Shown here: piece after piece, positions 35,540-46,555 of the stretch
Numbering within the stretch: position 1 is the stretch's first letter
Layout of the letters: every line of letters starts with the position of its first letter
Source of the DNA: Calamus simplicifolius
Lineage: Eukaryota > Streptophyta > Magnoliopsida > Arecales > Arecaceae
Length of the DNA: 64,000 bases
Direction of reading: 5' to 3'
NCBI GenBank assembly: GCA_900491605.1
Contig: UESW01003902.1
Coordinates: 864,211-928,210, forward strand
Notes under the pieces: model-generated
Seen by the model: only the letters and a program-made list of their open reading frames with translations
What the model was told of the DNA's origin: nothing
Databases searched by the model: none
Program-made: the position numbers and the translations under genes

Positions 35540-38500
35540 GTGAGTACAGTTGCAGATCAGGACGTGGAGGATGATCTCTTGGTTGTATCAGATGATCACA
35601 GGCACAGCACAGAGATGTGGACCTTGGATTCAGCCTGTTCTCATCATTACACTCCCAACCGGTCGTGGTTCAGTACTTACACAGAGGTTGAGGAGGGGAA
35701 TGTGACTCTTGGAGATAATCACCCTTGCAAGGTGGCAGGTATTGGCACAGTGAGGGTGAGGATGTTTGATGGTATGGTGCGCACTCTTACCAGTGTGAAG
35801 CATGTCCCAGAACTCAAGAAGAATCTGGTATCACTGGGGTACTTGGAGCGGACTGGATACAGCTTCTGCAGTCGTGCCAGGAGTGGAGTTCTGAACATCT
35901 CCAATGGAGCCATGGTGGTGATGAGAGGGAGGAGGCTGGAAAATAATCTATACAAGATGGAGGGCTCTGTGATGACTGTGAAATCTGAGGTGGCAGCTGT
36001 GGAGCAAGATCCCCGGGATGTGTACAGGATGTGGCATTACCGCCTGGGCCACATGGGAGACAAGGGGATGAAAGAACTGAGCAAGAGAGGTCTGCTTCCA
36101 GACTTGAGTAGCGGAGATATGGAGATCTGTGAGCCTTGTCAGATGGGAAAGCAGAGGAGAGTACAGTTCTCAGTCAGCACAGCTAGGAGTGCTGAACCCC
36201 TGGAGTTAGTACACACAGATGTCTGGGGACCAGCCCCAGTTACTGCAAGAAATGGGGCCAGATACTTTATGACCCTGATAGATGATTTCTCAAGGAAGCT
36301 GTGGATCTACTTTATGAAGGAGAAATCAGAGGTCTTCATCAAGTTCAAAATCTGGAATGCTGAGGTGGAGAAGGAGCAGGGTAAAAGTGTGAAGTGTCTG
36401 AGGTCTGATAATGGCGGGGAATACACCAGCAGGGAGTTCCAGATTTTTTGTGAGGAGTGGGGCATCAGAAGGCACTTCTCGGTGATGGGAACTCCTCAAC
36501 AGAATGGGGTGGCTGAGAGGATGAACAGAATACTATTGGAAAAGGCAAGATGCTTAAGGCTGCAGGCAGGGCTTCCAAAGATGTTCTGGGTTGACGCAGT
36601 AGATGCAGCTAGCTACTTGGTCAATCGGTCACCGCACACCAGGTTAGATGGAGACATTCCAGAGGAGATATGGTCTGGAAGGAAGACAAGCCTAAACCAT
36701 CTAAGGGTGTTGGATGCACAGCATATGTGCATGTTGGAGCTGGGGAGCGGAGTAAGTTGGATGCCAGGTCTAAGAATATGGTGTTCCTAGACTACCCGCG
36801 AGGAGTCAAGGGGTATCGGCTATGGGACCCCTTGGAGAAGAAGGTTGTCATCAGCAGAGATGTAACCTTTGATGAGAGCTCAATCCTCCAGAACAGAAGT
36901 GGCATGGATGCACAGCAGGGACTACAGGAGGTAGAACACGGTAACACTAGTCAGATAACCTCCTATACAGTTGTGCCATTTGCTAGTGGACCAGGAGGAT
37001 TTGAGATTCAGGTGGAGAGGACTGACAGAGGGGGTAGAAGCCAGGGAGTTCAGCAGGATGCAGCTGGACAGGGGACTGATACTGGGATCGCACAGCAAAG
37101 GCCCAGGAGGAACGTGCGACCACCAGTTCGATACGGCTTTGAGGATTCGTTGTCATATGCCCTGGTGACAGCAAATGGAGACCCTTTCACCTATGAAGAG
37201 GCTATGGAAAGTCAGGATAGAGATAGGTGGATCCATGCTATGGCAGAGGAAATGCAGTCTCTTCACAGAAATAATACGTGGCAGGTGGTCCAGCTACCAC
37301 AAGGAAAGAAACCCATTGGTTGTAAATGGGTTTATCAGCGCAAGGAAGGAGCTTCAGAACAAGAGGGTATCAGGTATAAGGCAAGACTAGTGGCCAAAGG
37401 ATACTCTCAGAAAGAAGGCATCGATTATGTGAGATATTTTCTCCAGTTGTCAGGCACACTTCCATCAGACTATTATTGAGTATTGTAGCAGCTCAGGACT
37501 TGGAGCTGGAGCAGATGGATGTGAAGACAGCATTCCTCCATGGTCATTTGGAGGAGAGCATCTACATGGAGCAGCCACCAGGGTTTAGAGAACCAAGATC
37601 AGATGGGAAAGTCTGTTTGCTGAAGAAATCTCTGTATGGGCTGAAGCAGTCGCCGAGGCAGTGGTACAAGAGATTTGACACTTATGTTAGGAGCATTGGA
37701 CTTTTCAGGTGTGAGTATGATTCTTGTGTGTATGTTAAATCTCTGGATGATGGGTCTAGGATGTACTTACTCTTATATGTAGATGACATGCTGATAGCAT
37801 GCAAGAGTAAGAAGGTTGTACAGGAACTGAAGATAGCTTTGTCTCGGGAGTTTGAGATGAAGAGTCTGGGGCCAGCTAGGAAGATCCTAGGGATGGAAAT
37901 CATCAGAGATAGATCCAAGGGTGTGCTGCATCTGAGTCAGGGTGGCTACATTAAAAGGATTCTGGAGCGATATGGGATGAAGGATGCTAAACCGACAGCA
38001 CTACCTTTGGCAGCACATTTTTCCTTATCGAAGACCCTGTCACCACAGACTGAGGTGGAGGCTCAGGAGATGGAGAAGGTACCATATGCTTCTGGTGTTG
38101 GGAGCCTTATGTATGCCATGGTATGTTGTAGGCCAGACATAGCCCATGCAGTGAGCCAGGTGAGCAGGTTCATGGCGCAGCCTGGTAGGGAGCACTGGCG
38201 AGCACTGAAGGGAATCTTCAGGTACTTGGTAGGTACAGTTGGGGTTGGTATTTGCTATGGACAGCAAGAAGATGCTGAGAGATCCAACTTATCCAAGGAG
38301 GCTCGTGGGCAGTTATATGGGTATGTGGATGCAGACTTTGGTGGAGATGTGGACACTAGGAGATCCACAACAGGCTTTGTGTTCAGCCTGTTTGGTGGTC
38401 CAGTATCGTGGAGATCATGTCTGCAGCCCATCACAGCCTTATCTACCACGGAGGCAGAATACATAGGTATCACAGAGGCAGCAAAGGAAGCTCTTTGGCT

Positions 38501-38795
38501 GAAGGGCTTGATGCTGGAGATGGGACATGATCAGAAGGTTGTCCAGGTGCATAGTGACAGCCAGAGTACTCTGATGCTTGCGCAGAATGCAGTCTATCAT
38601 GCCAGGACGAAGCACATTGACCTCAGATACCACAGGATCAGAGAGCTGGTGGAAGATGGTGAGGTGGAGCTGGTGAAGGTATACACCAAAGAAAATCCAG
38701 CAGATGCACTGACTAAGGTTCTTCCACGGGACAGTTTTCAAAAGTGTATTTCGTTGTTAAAGTTGATGGACACAGTGGACGTGCTGAGGCCTTGA
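35540..38795 (+). pseudogene. copia pol: protease, integrase, reverse transcriptase, RNase H, frameshifted
   Basis: The copia polyprotein is in recognisable order. The protease has LDSACSHH in place of the usual DSG or DTG-type site (about 35,626). The integrase has an HHCC zinc region (HYRLGHMGDKGMKELS to CEPCQMGK) and the core blocks HTDVWGP, DDFSRKLWIYF and SDNGGEY. Reverse transcriptase carries WVYQRKEG, ARLVAKGYSQKEGIDY, MDVKTAFLHG and YVDDMLIA. RNase H has the DADFGGD and STTEAEY motifs, ending at 38,795. Frameshifts near 36,715 and near 37,440 break it into three frames. The domains themselves are well preserved, consistent with the near-identical LTRs. Confidence 0.92.
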
Positions 38796-38813
38796 AAGCA
38801 CCAAGGTGGAGAT

Positions 38814-39364
38814 TGTTGGGCCTGGTGTGGTGCTATCAAGGCCCAGGTGGGCTAACTTGTATTGGGCTGGGTTTGAGTCAAAGGGTTGAGATTAAATCAA
38901 GTCACGGGTGTACACGGGCTTGGGGATTAGTTTAATCTCATTGGTTTAGTCCATGGGAGTTTTTGTTGAGTCTGGGCCTGGCCCACTTCGTGGATGTATT
39001 TAAACCTAGTCTCTAGGGTTTGGATGGAATAGAGAACAGATTCTTTTCTCCCAAAAAATTCCCTTCTCTCATCATAGGGCGGCAGCCCTTTCTTTCTCCT
39101 CCCCATCTTCCTCCTGGTTCAAGAAGTAAACCTAACAGGATTAGAAATCCTTAGTTCTAGTTCTTGTTGAACGGGGAATCCCATTGCTATTCATCAAGGT
39201 CTAAACCTAACAGGATTGGGAATCCTTAGTTCTAGTTCTTGTTGAACGGGGAATCCCATTGCTATTCATCAAGGTCTAAACCTAACAGGATTAGGAATCC
39301 TTAGTTCTAGTTCTTGTTCAACAGGGAATCCCATTGCTATTAATCACAGGTCTAAACCCTAACA
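38814..39364 (+). repeat. 3' LTR of the young copia element
   Basis: It follows the purine tract CCAAGGTGGAGAT and matches the 5' LTR with about three substitutions by eye. The same three 75-bp units are present from 39,130. Confidence 0.95.
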
Positions 39365-39369
39365 CAGAC

Positions 39370-40680
39370 TCCACATTGACAGCCCAAGTCGAAGCTCCCG
39401 GCATCATCTCAATGTCGTTCCGACACCGTCCCGAGCCCCCGTCATTCGGACGGGCCCAGCGAGCTTCCCTTGGCTGCTCCCTGTTTCGGGTGCGTCCTGG
39501 GCTTTGGCCGAAGGTTCCTGACTTCATCTCGGGCGTTCCAATTCTAGCCACCTCCTGACTCCACGAACAGCTCCCCGGTGGCTATTCCCGAATCCGAACC
39601 AGCTTCCAGCCTTCTGCTTCCCTGACAGCAAGCTCCGTGGCCTCGGCAACCATCATCCGGACTACGGAGTGGGCTGTCTGTGTCTCCTGTTTCGGCCAAC
39701 TTCAACAGCACTCCCCATACCTACGTTGCATGGCTCCGGTGTGCCCCGCATGCAGGAGAGTCCGTGTACATTGCATGGCTCCAGTGTGCCCCGCATGCAG
39801 GAGAGTCCATGGACCATCCTAGCCCCGTCTTCGCTCCTCACGGTTGCCCCGGTGCGCCAGCACGACTTCGAGCAAGGCCGAGCTCCTCCTCGGCCTCAGC
39901 CTTCGGTCTCTCCTCGTCGGCCTGCCTCAGCCATCAGCCTCTTCCTATCGAGCGCGAGGAGTCCCGAGTGTCGTGTCGAATCCGGAACAGAGGAACGCTT
40001 TTGGTTTACCCCGATTCCCCTGCATTCGTCCTAGCTCAAACCTCCCATCTCCGTTCCGGCCGAATCTTGCTATGGCCTCCGATCGTCCTCGGCTGCTGGC
40101 TCCGTGAATTCAGCGGGCTCCCGACCCCCAGTTTCGAACAGCTCCATCGCCCGGCTTTAGGTGGCCGGCACCCAGCCTTCTCAGCCGATTTCAGACGTCG
40201 TCCTCATCTCCCCCTCGGCTTCGGTCCCAACCGTGTCAGCCTCGGCTTATTCCATTTAGCCTTGGCTATTCCTCTTGTTCTCAGCTCCCTCAGCCATGCG
40301 AGCTCCCTTTGCTCCCCCCCCCCCTTCTTGGCCTTGGCCTCAGCTCCCACAACACTCGGCCTCGAACTCCCCTCGGCCTCAGCACCTAGCGCCAAGCTCG
40401 CCTAGGCCTCGGCTTTTTTCTTCGGTCATGTATAGCCTCGGTCTCCAGCTTCATCCGGCTTCTAGCTCCTTCCCGGTCACAGACATCTCGTCCCGGCCTC
40501 CAATACAAGGGAAGGCCCAAGTAAGGGCAACGACACCTCCACTCCAACTAACTTGACTCCCTGAGGGACAGGCCACCAGCGGACTGAAGTACCCAAATTA
40601 GCAGAGGGAAACAAGGGTGCTACAAGAGCTAAGTACACCATACTTAATAGTATTTCTTTCATTGATACTTGAAAATGTCA
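39370..40680 (+). other. LARD interior, right part: C-rich and non-coding
   Basis: This is C-rich sequence with many CTCGGCCTC words. A 241-codon open frame at 39,680-40,405 is of low complexity (Ser, Pro, Ala, Leu) with no domain, and I do not regard it as a gene. A 54-bp direct repeat built on TTGCATGGCTCC occurs at about 39,727-39,815. Confidence 0.55.
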
Positions 40681-40689
40681 TGCAGGGAA

Positions 40690-41240
40690 GATCGACTCTG
40701 CATCAACATTCAAGCTCGACTCCAGCTCGGCACTCAAAGTCCGATGTACCGCGATGGCACTTGAAGCCCGACTCCGCGATGGCACCTGAAGCCCGACTCC
40801 AGCTTGGCACTCAAAGCCCAACTCCAGCTTGGCACCTAAAGCCGATGTACCATCGGCATGAAAGCCCGACTCCAGCTCAGCACTCAAAGCCCGATGTACC
40901 ATCGGCACCAAAGCCCGACTCCAGCTCAGCACTCAAAAGCCCGATGTACCATCAGCACCAAAACCCGACTCCAGCTCGGCACTCAAAGCCTGATGCACCA
41001 TCGGCACCAAGGCTCGGCTCCAGCTCGGCACCTAAATCCCGATGTACCATTGGCACCAAAGTCCGACTCCATCTCGGCACTCAAAGCCTGATGTACCATC
41101 GGTACCAAGCCCGACTCTAGCTCGGCACCTAAAGCTCGATGTACTATCGGTACTTAAGCTCGACTTCGGTCAGCACTCAAAGACCGATGTACCATTGGCA
41201 CTCAAGCCCGAGGCTAGCTCGGCACCAAAGACCGAAAACT
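40690..41240 (+). repeat. Degenerate about 50-bp minisatellite in the LARD interior
   Basis: About ten copies of a unit made from GACTCCAGCTCGGCACTCAA followed by GCCCGATGTACCATCGGCAC are arranged head to tail, with substitutions and small indels. The GATGTACC words recur every 47-52 bases from about 40,843 to 41,191. Confidence 0.85.
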
Positions 41241-42023
41241 AACTCCAGCGTTGGCAACAAAGATCATCGGCATAGGGGAAAAGGCACCTGACGACTATCC
41301 AACTCTCAAGTCACCCTTCGGGGTTAAAAGGAACCCAACGACTATAGCAACTCTCGGGTCACCATTCGGACGGGCTACGAAACCTCCAAGACAGTTTTAT
41401 TGCAGTCATAGCAACTCTATCGGCCTCAGCAGCTTCATTCATCTGCCTTCGTGGCCTCAATACAATTTCAGCAGCTTTATCACAGCCTCAACGGCTTCAC
41501 AGCGGCTCTAACTCTGCCTCAACGGCCAATCGAGTAAGAACTTTATCTAAATTATATACCTGCAATATATTACTGGTCACTTTCAGCCATCAAGAAGCCC
41601 TAAGATAACTCATAGTTGAGAGAGGCCAACTCTCCAGCTCACAGTTGATGGGCACCCACTTTCAAATTTTATGACAAGTAGAAGATCCAAAGTCAACTCA
41701 GTTAGGAGAAACTGACTCCCCAACTCATAGTTAACGGGCATCCGCTTCCGGGCTTTGCATAGAGAGAGGATTATTGGCTGCCAGTAAAGGGTAACCCACT
41801 TACCCTCAAACTTTACTTAAAGTTTTTTGAATAGGCAAAAAAGCATGGCTCCAAACAGCGTGAAGACATCTACACAAGGCAGCACAAAAGGAAAGGGGTT
41901 TCCCCACCTAGAAGGAATCATAGTTGAAGTTGATAGGAAAGGGCAGATGCGAAGGTAAAAAGTTCTACACTCCTTTCGCTTAGCTAACGCGGGGCACACA
42001 AGCTCAGAAGTGTGGGGGGCATT
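41241..42023 (+). other. LARD interior up to the 3' purine tract
   Basis: No coding signature is visible. The region ends with AGTGTGGGGGGCATT, the likely polypurine tract, next to the 3' LTR start at 42,024. Confidence 0.6.
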
Positions 42024-43439
42024 TGATGGGGCCAGTTGACCCCATGGGCAATAAAGATATAATTTTTGGATGGTATCCTCTAATAGCAATTTTCAGACAA
42101 TTTTTTTAGGCGGCCATCCTTGGCAGCGTTCTTGAGCGGCTTAATTCCTGGGCGGCCTCGCTGGTCTACTCGGCTTTCTTTTGAAGGACGTAATAATTTC
42201 GTCCACGATATTACTTCGGGCAACAAGCGTCTCGCCATAATGAAAGAGAATAAAAAGGAAAAAGGGTGCGTGGGTTCTTCCAAGGGCCACCTTCGTCATT
42301 AATGTCAGATGGTCAAGTTAATGATGGAATGGAGTCACGGAGGTCTTGCCTATGCACTTCAACTCGGCCACGAACATCTCGCCTCGGCACTCCAAGTCGG
42401 CTTCGTCCCGTCTCGGCCTCATCTAAGTCAGTCTCGGCTTCAGCTTTGGCCTCGGCCTCGACCCTGGCCTCGGCTCCTACTTCGGCCGATGCCGAGGTCA
42501 AGGCTAAGGCCGGTTCCTCTCAGCCTCGGCTCCCACAAAGCTACTGCAGCCACATCTCTTGCACCAAAGCATTTATGGCCTCAAAGGCCACGTGCATCCA
42601 CTTGCTCTAATACATTGATTGCTTTATTCTCTCGCATTTATGGCCTCATAAAGGCCTAAGACATTTATTGCCTTATTCTCTCCTGTATTAAAGCATTTTC
42701 GGCTGCCATGTTGGCCGCAACACTTCCCCTTGGCCACAGATGTGCTCGGCCTCGGTCTTAACTCCCACTCGGCCACCACCACCTTTTCTCTCCGCATGAA
42801 ACCGGCCTCGGCCTCGGACTTCCCCTTAGCCTACTCATGAACAGTATCATGCTCATGAACAGTGCCTTGCACGTGAATAGTGCTATGCAAGCACTCCGTA
42901 ATTAATGCTCTACAAGGAACAGTTGGCTCCAACTCCAAGTGTCATCTTTTGCCCCAATGGCTGCACCTTGGGGCCCACGTGACTAACTTTATCACATATC
43001 GCTGTTCACACAGGACTTCCATGTGGCCCGCCAACCCGTTTCTCTTTTGCCAAAATCGGGGTGGTTACCAAAATATTATGGACATTATCAATATTCAGGG
43101 TGCGAGTTTAGCGGCTATTCGCCCACTTACTATTAATGGAGCCGATCTTGGCGAAAGGCATGATCTGACGATTATCCTCGAAGGGTAAGAGGGACTTTCG
43201 AACAGGTATATAAAGACTTCGACTCACAACGAGGAGGAGACTCTCTCTCTCTCGAATTCTACTAAAAAATTCCTGTTCTTTGCATCACTGATTTGAGCGT
43301 TGGAGGGTCCCCACCGGCACCACCGATTCAGACTTTTCTTGCAGGTTCTCAACCAACGGAGAGGATCCTACCGCCCCTCTGAAGGTCCACAAAGCTTTCC
43401 TTTCACCCGACATGCATCAGCAGTGATTCGGTGGCAGCA
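42024..43439 (+). repeat. 3' LTR of the LARD-like element
   Basis: It is 1,416 bp long, starts TGATGGGGCCAGTTGACC and ends GTGGCAGCA. A TATA box, GGTATATAAAGACT, lies near 43,205. Neither the TRIM of the 5' LTR nor the MITE of the copy B LTR is present, so it shows the unoccupied sites for both. Confidence 0.85.
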
Positions 43440-43491
43440 CATTATAAATTCTTGGACGCCAATAACAACATTCTAGAGAGAGAAAAATGGG

Positions 43492-43764
43492 GGCTCTTCA
43501 GTAGTTTTGGGTAGAAGTTTATCGGTTTGAGCCTGATAAGGCTCTATTTAGTTGACTAAGCTTATTCTAATTATTTCTTTGAAAGCCAAGTTGCCATGGT
43601 GATGCAAAGGCCTCGAGACAGACTCACCGAGATAGACTAACTTTGTTTTTGAAATAAAGATACACTGTTTTTTACCTACTTAGATTTTGAGATCTAAATG
43701 AACGCCTTCACATGTGAGGTGTCATTTGCATCCACGACACTCAAGCTTCAATGCTCTTCCTCAG
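43492..43764 (+). repeat. 273-bp direct repeat, left copy
   Basis: From GGCTCTTC to AAGCTTCAATGC the sequence matches 49,072-49,350 with moderate divergence and small indels. It contains GATGCAAAGGCCTCGAGACA. Similarity stops where the right copy passes into the LINE leader. Confidence 0.85.
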
Positions 43765-43990
43765 ACTGCCATGGTGAGGCTACAGTTCAGTCTTGTTCCG
43801 ATCCGAGAGCCACTGGTTGGCCAGAATTGTGGAGGTAGGTGGCGTACATGCAGAGGTCAGAAGGCCTGAGGAAGTAGCTGGTAGTGGTGGGGCCTAGTGG
43901 TGGAACAGGAGGAATGAAGGAGGTCATAAGGGCTGAGTGGAGTTGGCACCATGGAAGATTGGAGAGGGCATGAAGATGACTTTTGGGTTA
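43765..43990. other. Unassigned sequence, no gene seen
   Basis: This is a G-rich stretch with no recognised family. It lies between the left direct repeat and a MITE-like segment. Confidence 0.4.
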
Positions 43991-44380
43991 TTCTTAGGTT
44001 TGCTTAGAATAGTTTTAGCCATCCGTCAAAAAAATAGATGGATGGACGGGAATCAAATAAATTAAAAATTATATAATAAATAAATATTTATTATATTTTT
44101 AAATTAATTTTGCTTGATAGAAAAATAGTTGTCTCTAGATAAGTATACATGATAGAATTTATCCAAGGATAGCTGAGGGAATAACCACTTTTTATAATAA
44201 CATTTTGCCCTTAAGGGATAAATTTAGAAAAAAATAGCTATTTCTTCAGTCCCTAGGGAATAAGTTTAAGGGATAAATATGTGTTTTCTCTTTGGTTAAC
44301 TTTTTTTTTCAGCCATCCTTCGTAGTTATGGCTTTTGGGAATATACCCCCCTTATTTCCTATTTCAAACACATCCTTAGG
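43991..44380. mobile_element. Possible MITE
   Basis: The left end TTAGGTTTGCTTAGAATAG and the complement of the right end (CTAAGGATGTGTTTGAAATAG) look like a weak inverted repeat around AT-rich DNA. The right end resembles 4,463-4,505 in the CACTA intron. I could not identify a target duplication. Confidence 0.35.
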
Positions 44381-45028
44381 ATTCCTCTGGTTAATTTCTT
44401 AATTATCTAATATCTTCTCTCGAATGATATAAAAAATGTCTCCAACTAATAACTCCATATCTCTATGTGAATTTAATTAATTGAAGACTCATTACGTACT
44501 TTGAATTTTCTAAAAATCACATTAATTACGGTAAAATATCTGTACTTTTGCTCAACTGGTGTTTAATTCTATACATAAAATAACAAATCATCTTTCGTTC
44601 TCATTGTAAGTTAATTAATTAAACAATAAATTGTAAGAATTAATCATAAAAATAACAAATCACCTCTCGGTCTCATTGTAATTCAATTAATCAAACAATA
44701 AATTGTAAACATTAATCATAAGAATTAAACACTCAATCATGAAATATTAAAGAAAAAATAACTAATAAAATAAATTGAATGTTCATTCATAGATTACATC
44801 AATGCTTTAGAAAAAGAAATTAGTTCATAATAAAAGCAAAAAGAAAACTAGTAAAACTTATGTTTTTCATTGGAAGCAATTGATGAACACTCTCTGTTCT
44901 TCGGATCCTCCGTTGAAAAACTCTAAAAGTCTCCGACTCTAAAAGTTAGCTCTCTCGATTGAAGACCCCTGCCTTCTTTTTATAGTTGGATGAATAAGGA
45001 TAAAATTTAGCCCAAGCCATATTGAATA
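44381..45028. other. AT-rich sequence with a 72-bp tandem duplication
   Basis: Units containing AACAAATCAYCTYTCGKTCTCATTGTAA start at 44,582 and 44,654 and are repeated head to tail with modest divergence. No coding sequence is seen before the gap. Confidence 0.6.
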
Positions 45029-45242
45029 NNNNNNNNNNNNNNNNNNNNNNNNNNNNNNNNNNNNNNNNNNNNNNNNNNNNNNNNNNNNNNNNNNNNNNNN
45101 NNNNNNNNNNNNNNNNNNNNNNNNNNNNNNNNNNNNNNNNNNNNNNNNNNNNNNNNNNNNNNNNNNNNNNNNNNNNNNNNNNNNNNNNNNNNNNNNNNNN
45201 NNNNNNNNNNNNNNNNNNNNNNNNNNNNNNNNNNNNNNNNNN
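45029..45242. other. Assembly gap (N run)
   Basis: There are 214 undetermined bases. The gap lies directly before the GTCACTAATCCGTCAC repeat array and probably hides the left terminus of the CACTA-like element that follows. Confidence 1.
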
Positions 45243-46215
45243 TAAACTGTCACTAAATTAGATGAACTATCACATTCATCACTAATTAGTGACGGATTGC
45301 CCTTTCGTCACTAATCCATAACAAATTAGTGACGGAAGAGTAATCCGTCACTAACTTGGTGATGGATTGCTTTTTCGTCACTAATCCGTCACAAATTAGT
45401 GATAAAAAATAATCATCACTAATTAGTGACGAATTATTTTCCATCACTAATCCATCAAAATTAGTGATGGATGGGAAATCCATCACTAATTTAGTGACGG
45501 ATTGCCCTTACGAATTATTTTCCATCACTAATCCATCAAAATTAGTGATGGATGGGAAATCCATCATTAATTTAGTGACGGATTGCCCTTCCGTCACTAA
45601 TCCTAACAAATTAGTGACGAAAGAGCAATCCGTCACTAAATTAGTGATGGATTAGTGATAGATATTTCTTCCGTCACTAATCCATCACTAATTTAGTGAC
45701 GGATTGGGCAATCCGTCACTAATTTTGTGACGGATGAGGCAATCCGTCACTAACTTAATGATGGATTACTTTTTCGTCACTAATCCGTCACAAATTAGTG
45801 ATTAGTGACGAATTATTTTTCGTCGCTAATCCATCAAAATTAGTAATGGATGAGAATCCATCACTAAATTCGTGACGTATTGTCCTTTCGTCACTAATTC
45901 ATCACTAATTAGTGACGGAAGAGCAATCCATCACTAAATTAGTGATGGATTGCCCCATCCGTCACTAATTTAGTGACGGATTGGCCTTCCGTCATTAATC
46001 TGTCACTAATTAGTGATGGATTACCCTATTCATCACTAATTTAGTGATGGAAGAGCAATTCGTCACTAATTTAGTGATGAATTTCTTCATCCATCACTAA
46101 TTTAGTGACATATTATCCTTCCGTCACTAATTCATCATAAATTAGTGACGAAAGAGCAATCCGTCACTATATTAGTAACGAATTAGTGACGGATTACCCT
46201 TCCATCACCAATTTA
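45243..46215. repeat. Left subterminal array of TTAGTGACGGAT repeats
   Basis: Dozens of short palindrome-forming words (GTGACGGATTGCCC, TCCGTCACTAATCC and variants) alternate in orientation. C-to-T and G-to-A type changes (CATCACTA, AGTGATGGA) are common, consistent with decay of methylated CpG. Confidence 0.88.
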
Positions 46216-46555
46216 TATTTTTAATATTTTTTATTTGAATGAGAAGAAAGAAAGTAAAATAAAAAAAATTAATAATTTATAATAATAATATTTTTTATTA
46301 ATAATTGCATGTCTAATATTTTTTTAAAAGAATTAATATTAAAATAAAAATAATAAAATATTTTTAAATTTATTATTTTTATATTTATATATATATAAAA
46401 AAAAGTGCAGATGAATGATGCCATCACGTAGGCACCTTAAAATTTTTAAAAATATATTATCACATGGAAAGCGTTTGTTCAATAGCCACCGTTGTAGCTG
46501 CATTCCAAAAAATTTGAAGCATGGGAATGATCATATTTTAGGTTAAAATCGTCTG
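46216..46555. other. AT-rich spacer before the PPR segment
   Basis: Very A/T-rich sequence with no gene seen. Base composition changes abruptly to GC-rich at about 46,556, which marks the left border of the captured PPR sequence. Confidence 0.55.

Larger units (their letters stand above)
34092..39364 (+). mobile_element. Young Ty1/copia retrotransposon nested in the LARD
   Basis: Its LTRs of 553 and 551 bp (34,092-34,644 and 38,814-39,364) begin TGTTGGGCC and end CCCTAACA. By eye they differ by about three substitutions and four one-base indels. The flanks are CAGAC at 34,087-34,091 and CAGAC at 39,365-39,369, a perfect 5-bp duplication. The primer site TGGTATCAGAGCC lies at 34,647. Gag, protease, integrase, reverse transcriptase and RNase H are all recognisable in copia order, but several frameshifts and one stop make it defective. 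Confidence 0.96.
29317..43439 (+). mobile_element. Large LTR element without gag-pol (LARD-like), nested host of two others
   Basis: The 5' LTR starts TGATGGGGCCAGTTGACC at 29,317, and a matching 3' LTR starts at 42,024 and ends GTGGCAGCA at 43,439. The flanks are CATTG (29,312-29,316) and CATTA (43,440-43,444), a 5-bp duplication with one mismatch. A primer-site-like TTGGTGCGCCAGGAAGG follows the 5' LTR, and the purine tract GTGGGGGGC precedes the 3' LTR. After removing the inner copia element the interior is about 4.7 kb, with no gag, protease, reverse transcriptase or integrase motif in any frame. It must have depended on another element for mobility. Confidence 0.78.

Noticed and set aside
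39680..40405. 241-codon open frame in the LARD interior
   Set aside because: It is C-rich, low-complexity (Ser, Pro, Ala, Leu) and lacks any gag, protease or other domain. The frame is open because of base composition.
40617..41120. 167-codon open frame with repeated His, Gln and Pro phrases
   Set aside because: It is a translation of the about 50-bp minisatellite. Other frames over the same repeat are also open.
45243..46215. Regular short repeats that might suggest a CRISPR-like or satellite array
   Set aside because: The words alternate in orientation with variable spacing and share no unique spacers. They match CACTA subterminal arrays and pair with the 48,240-48,840 block. The organism is a plant.
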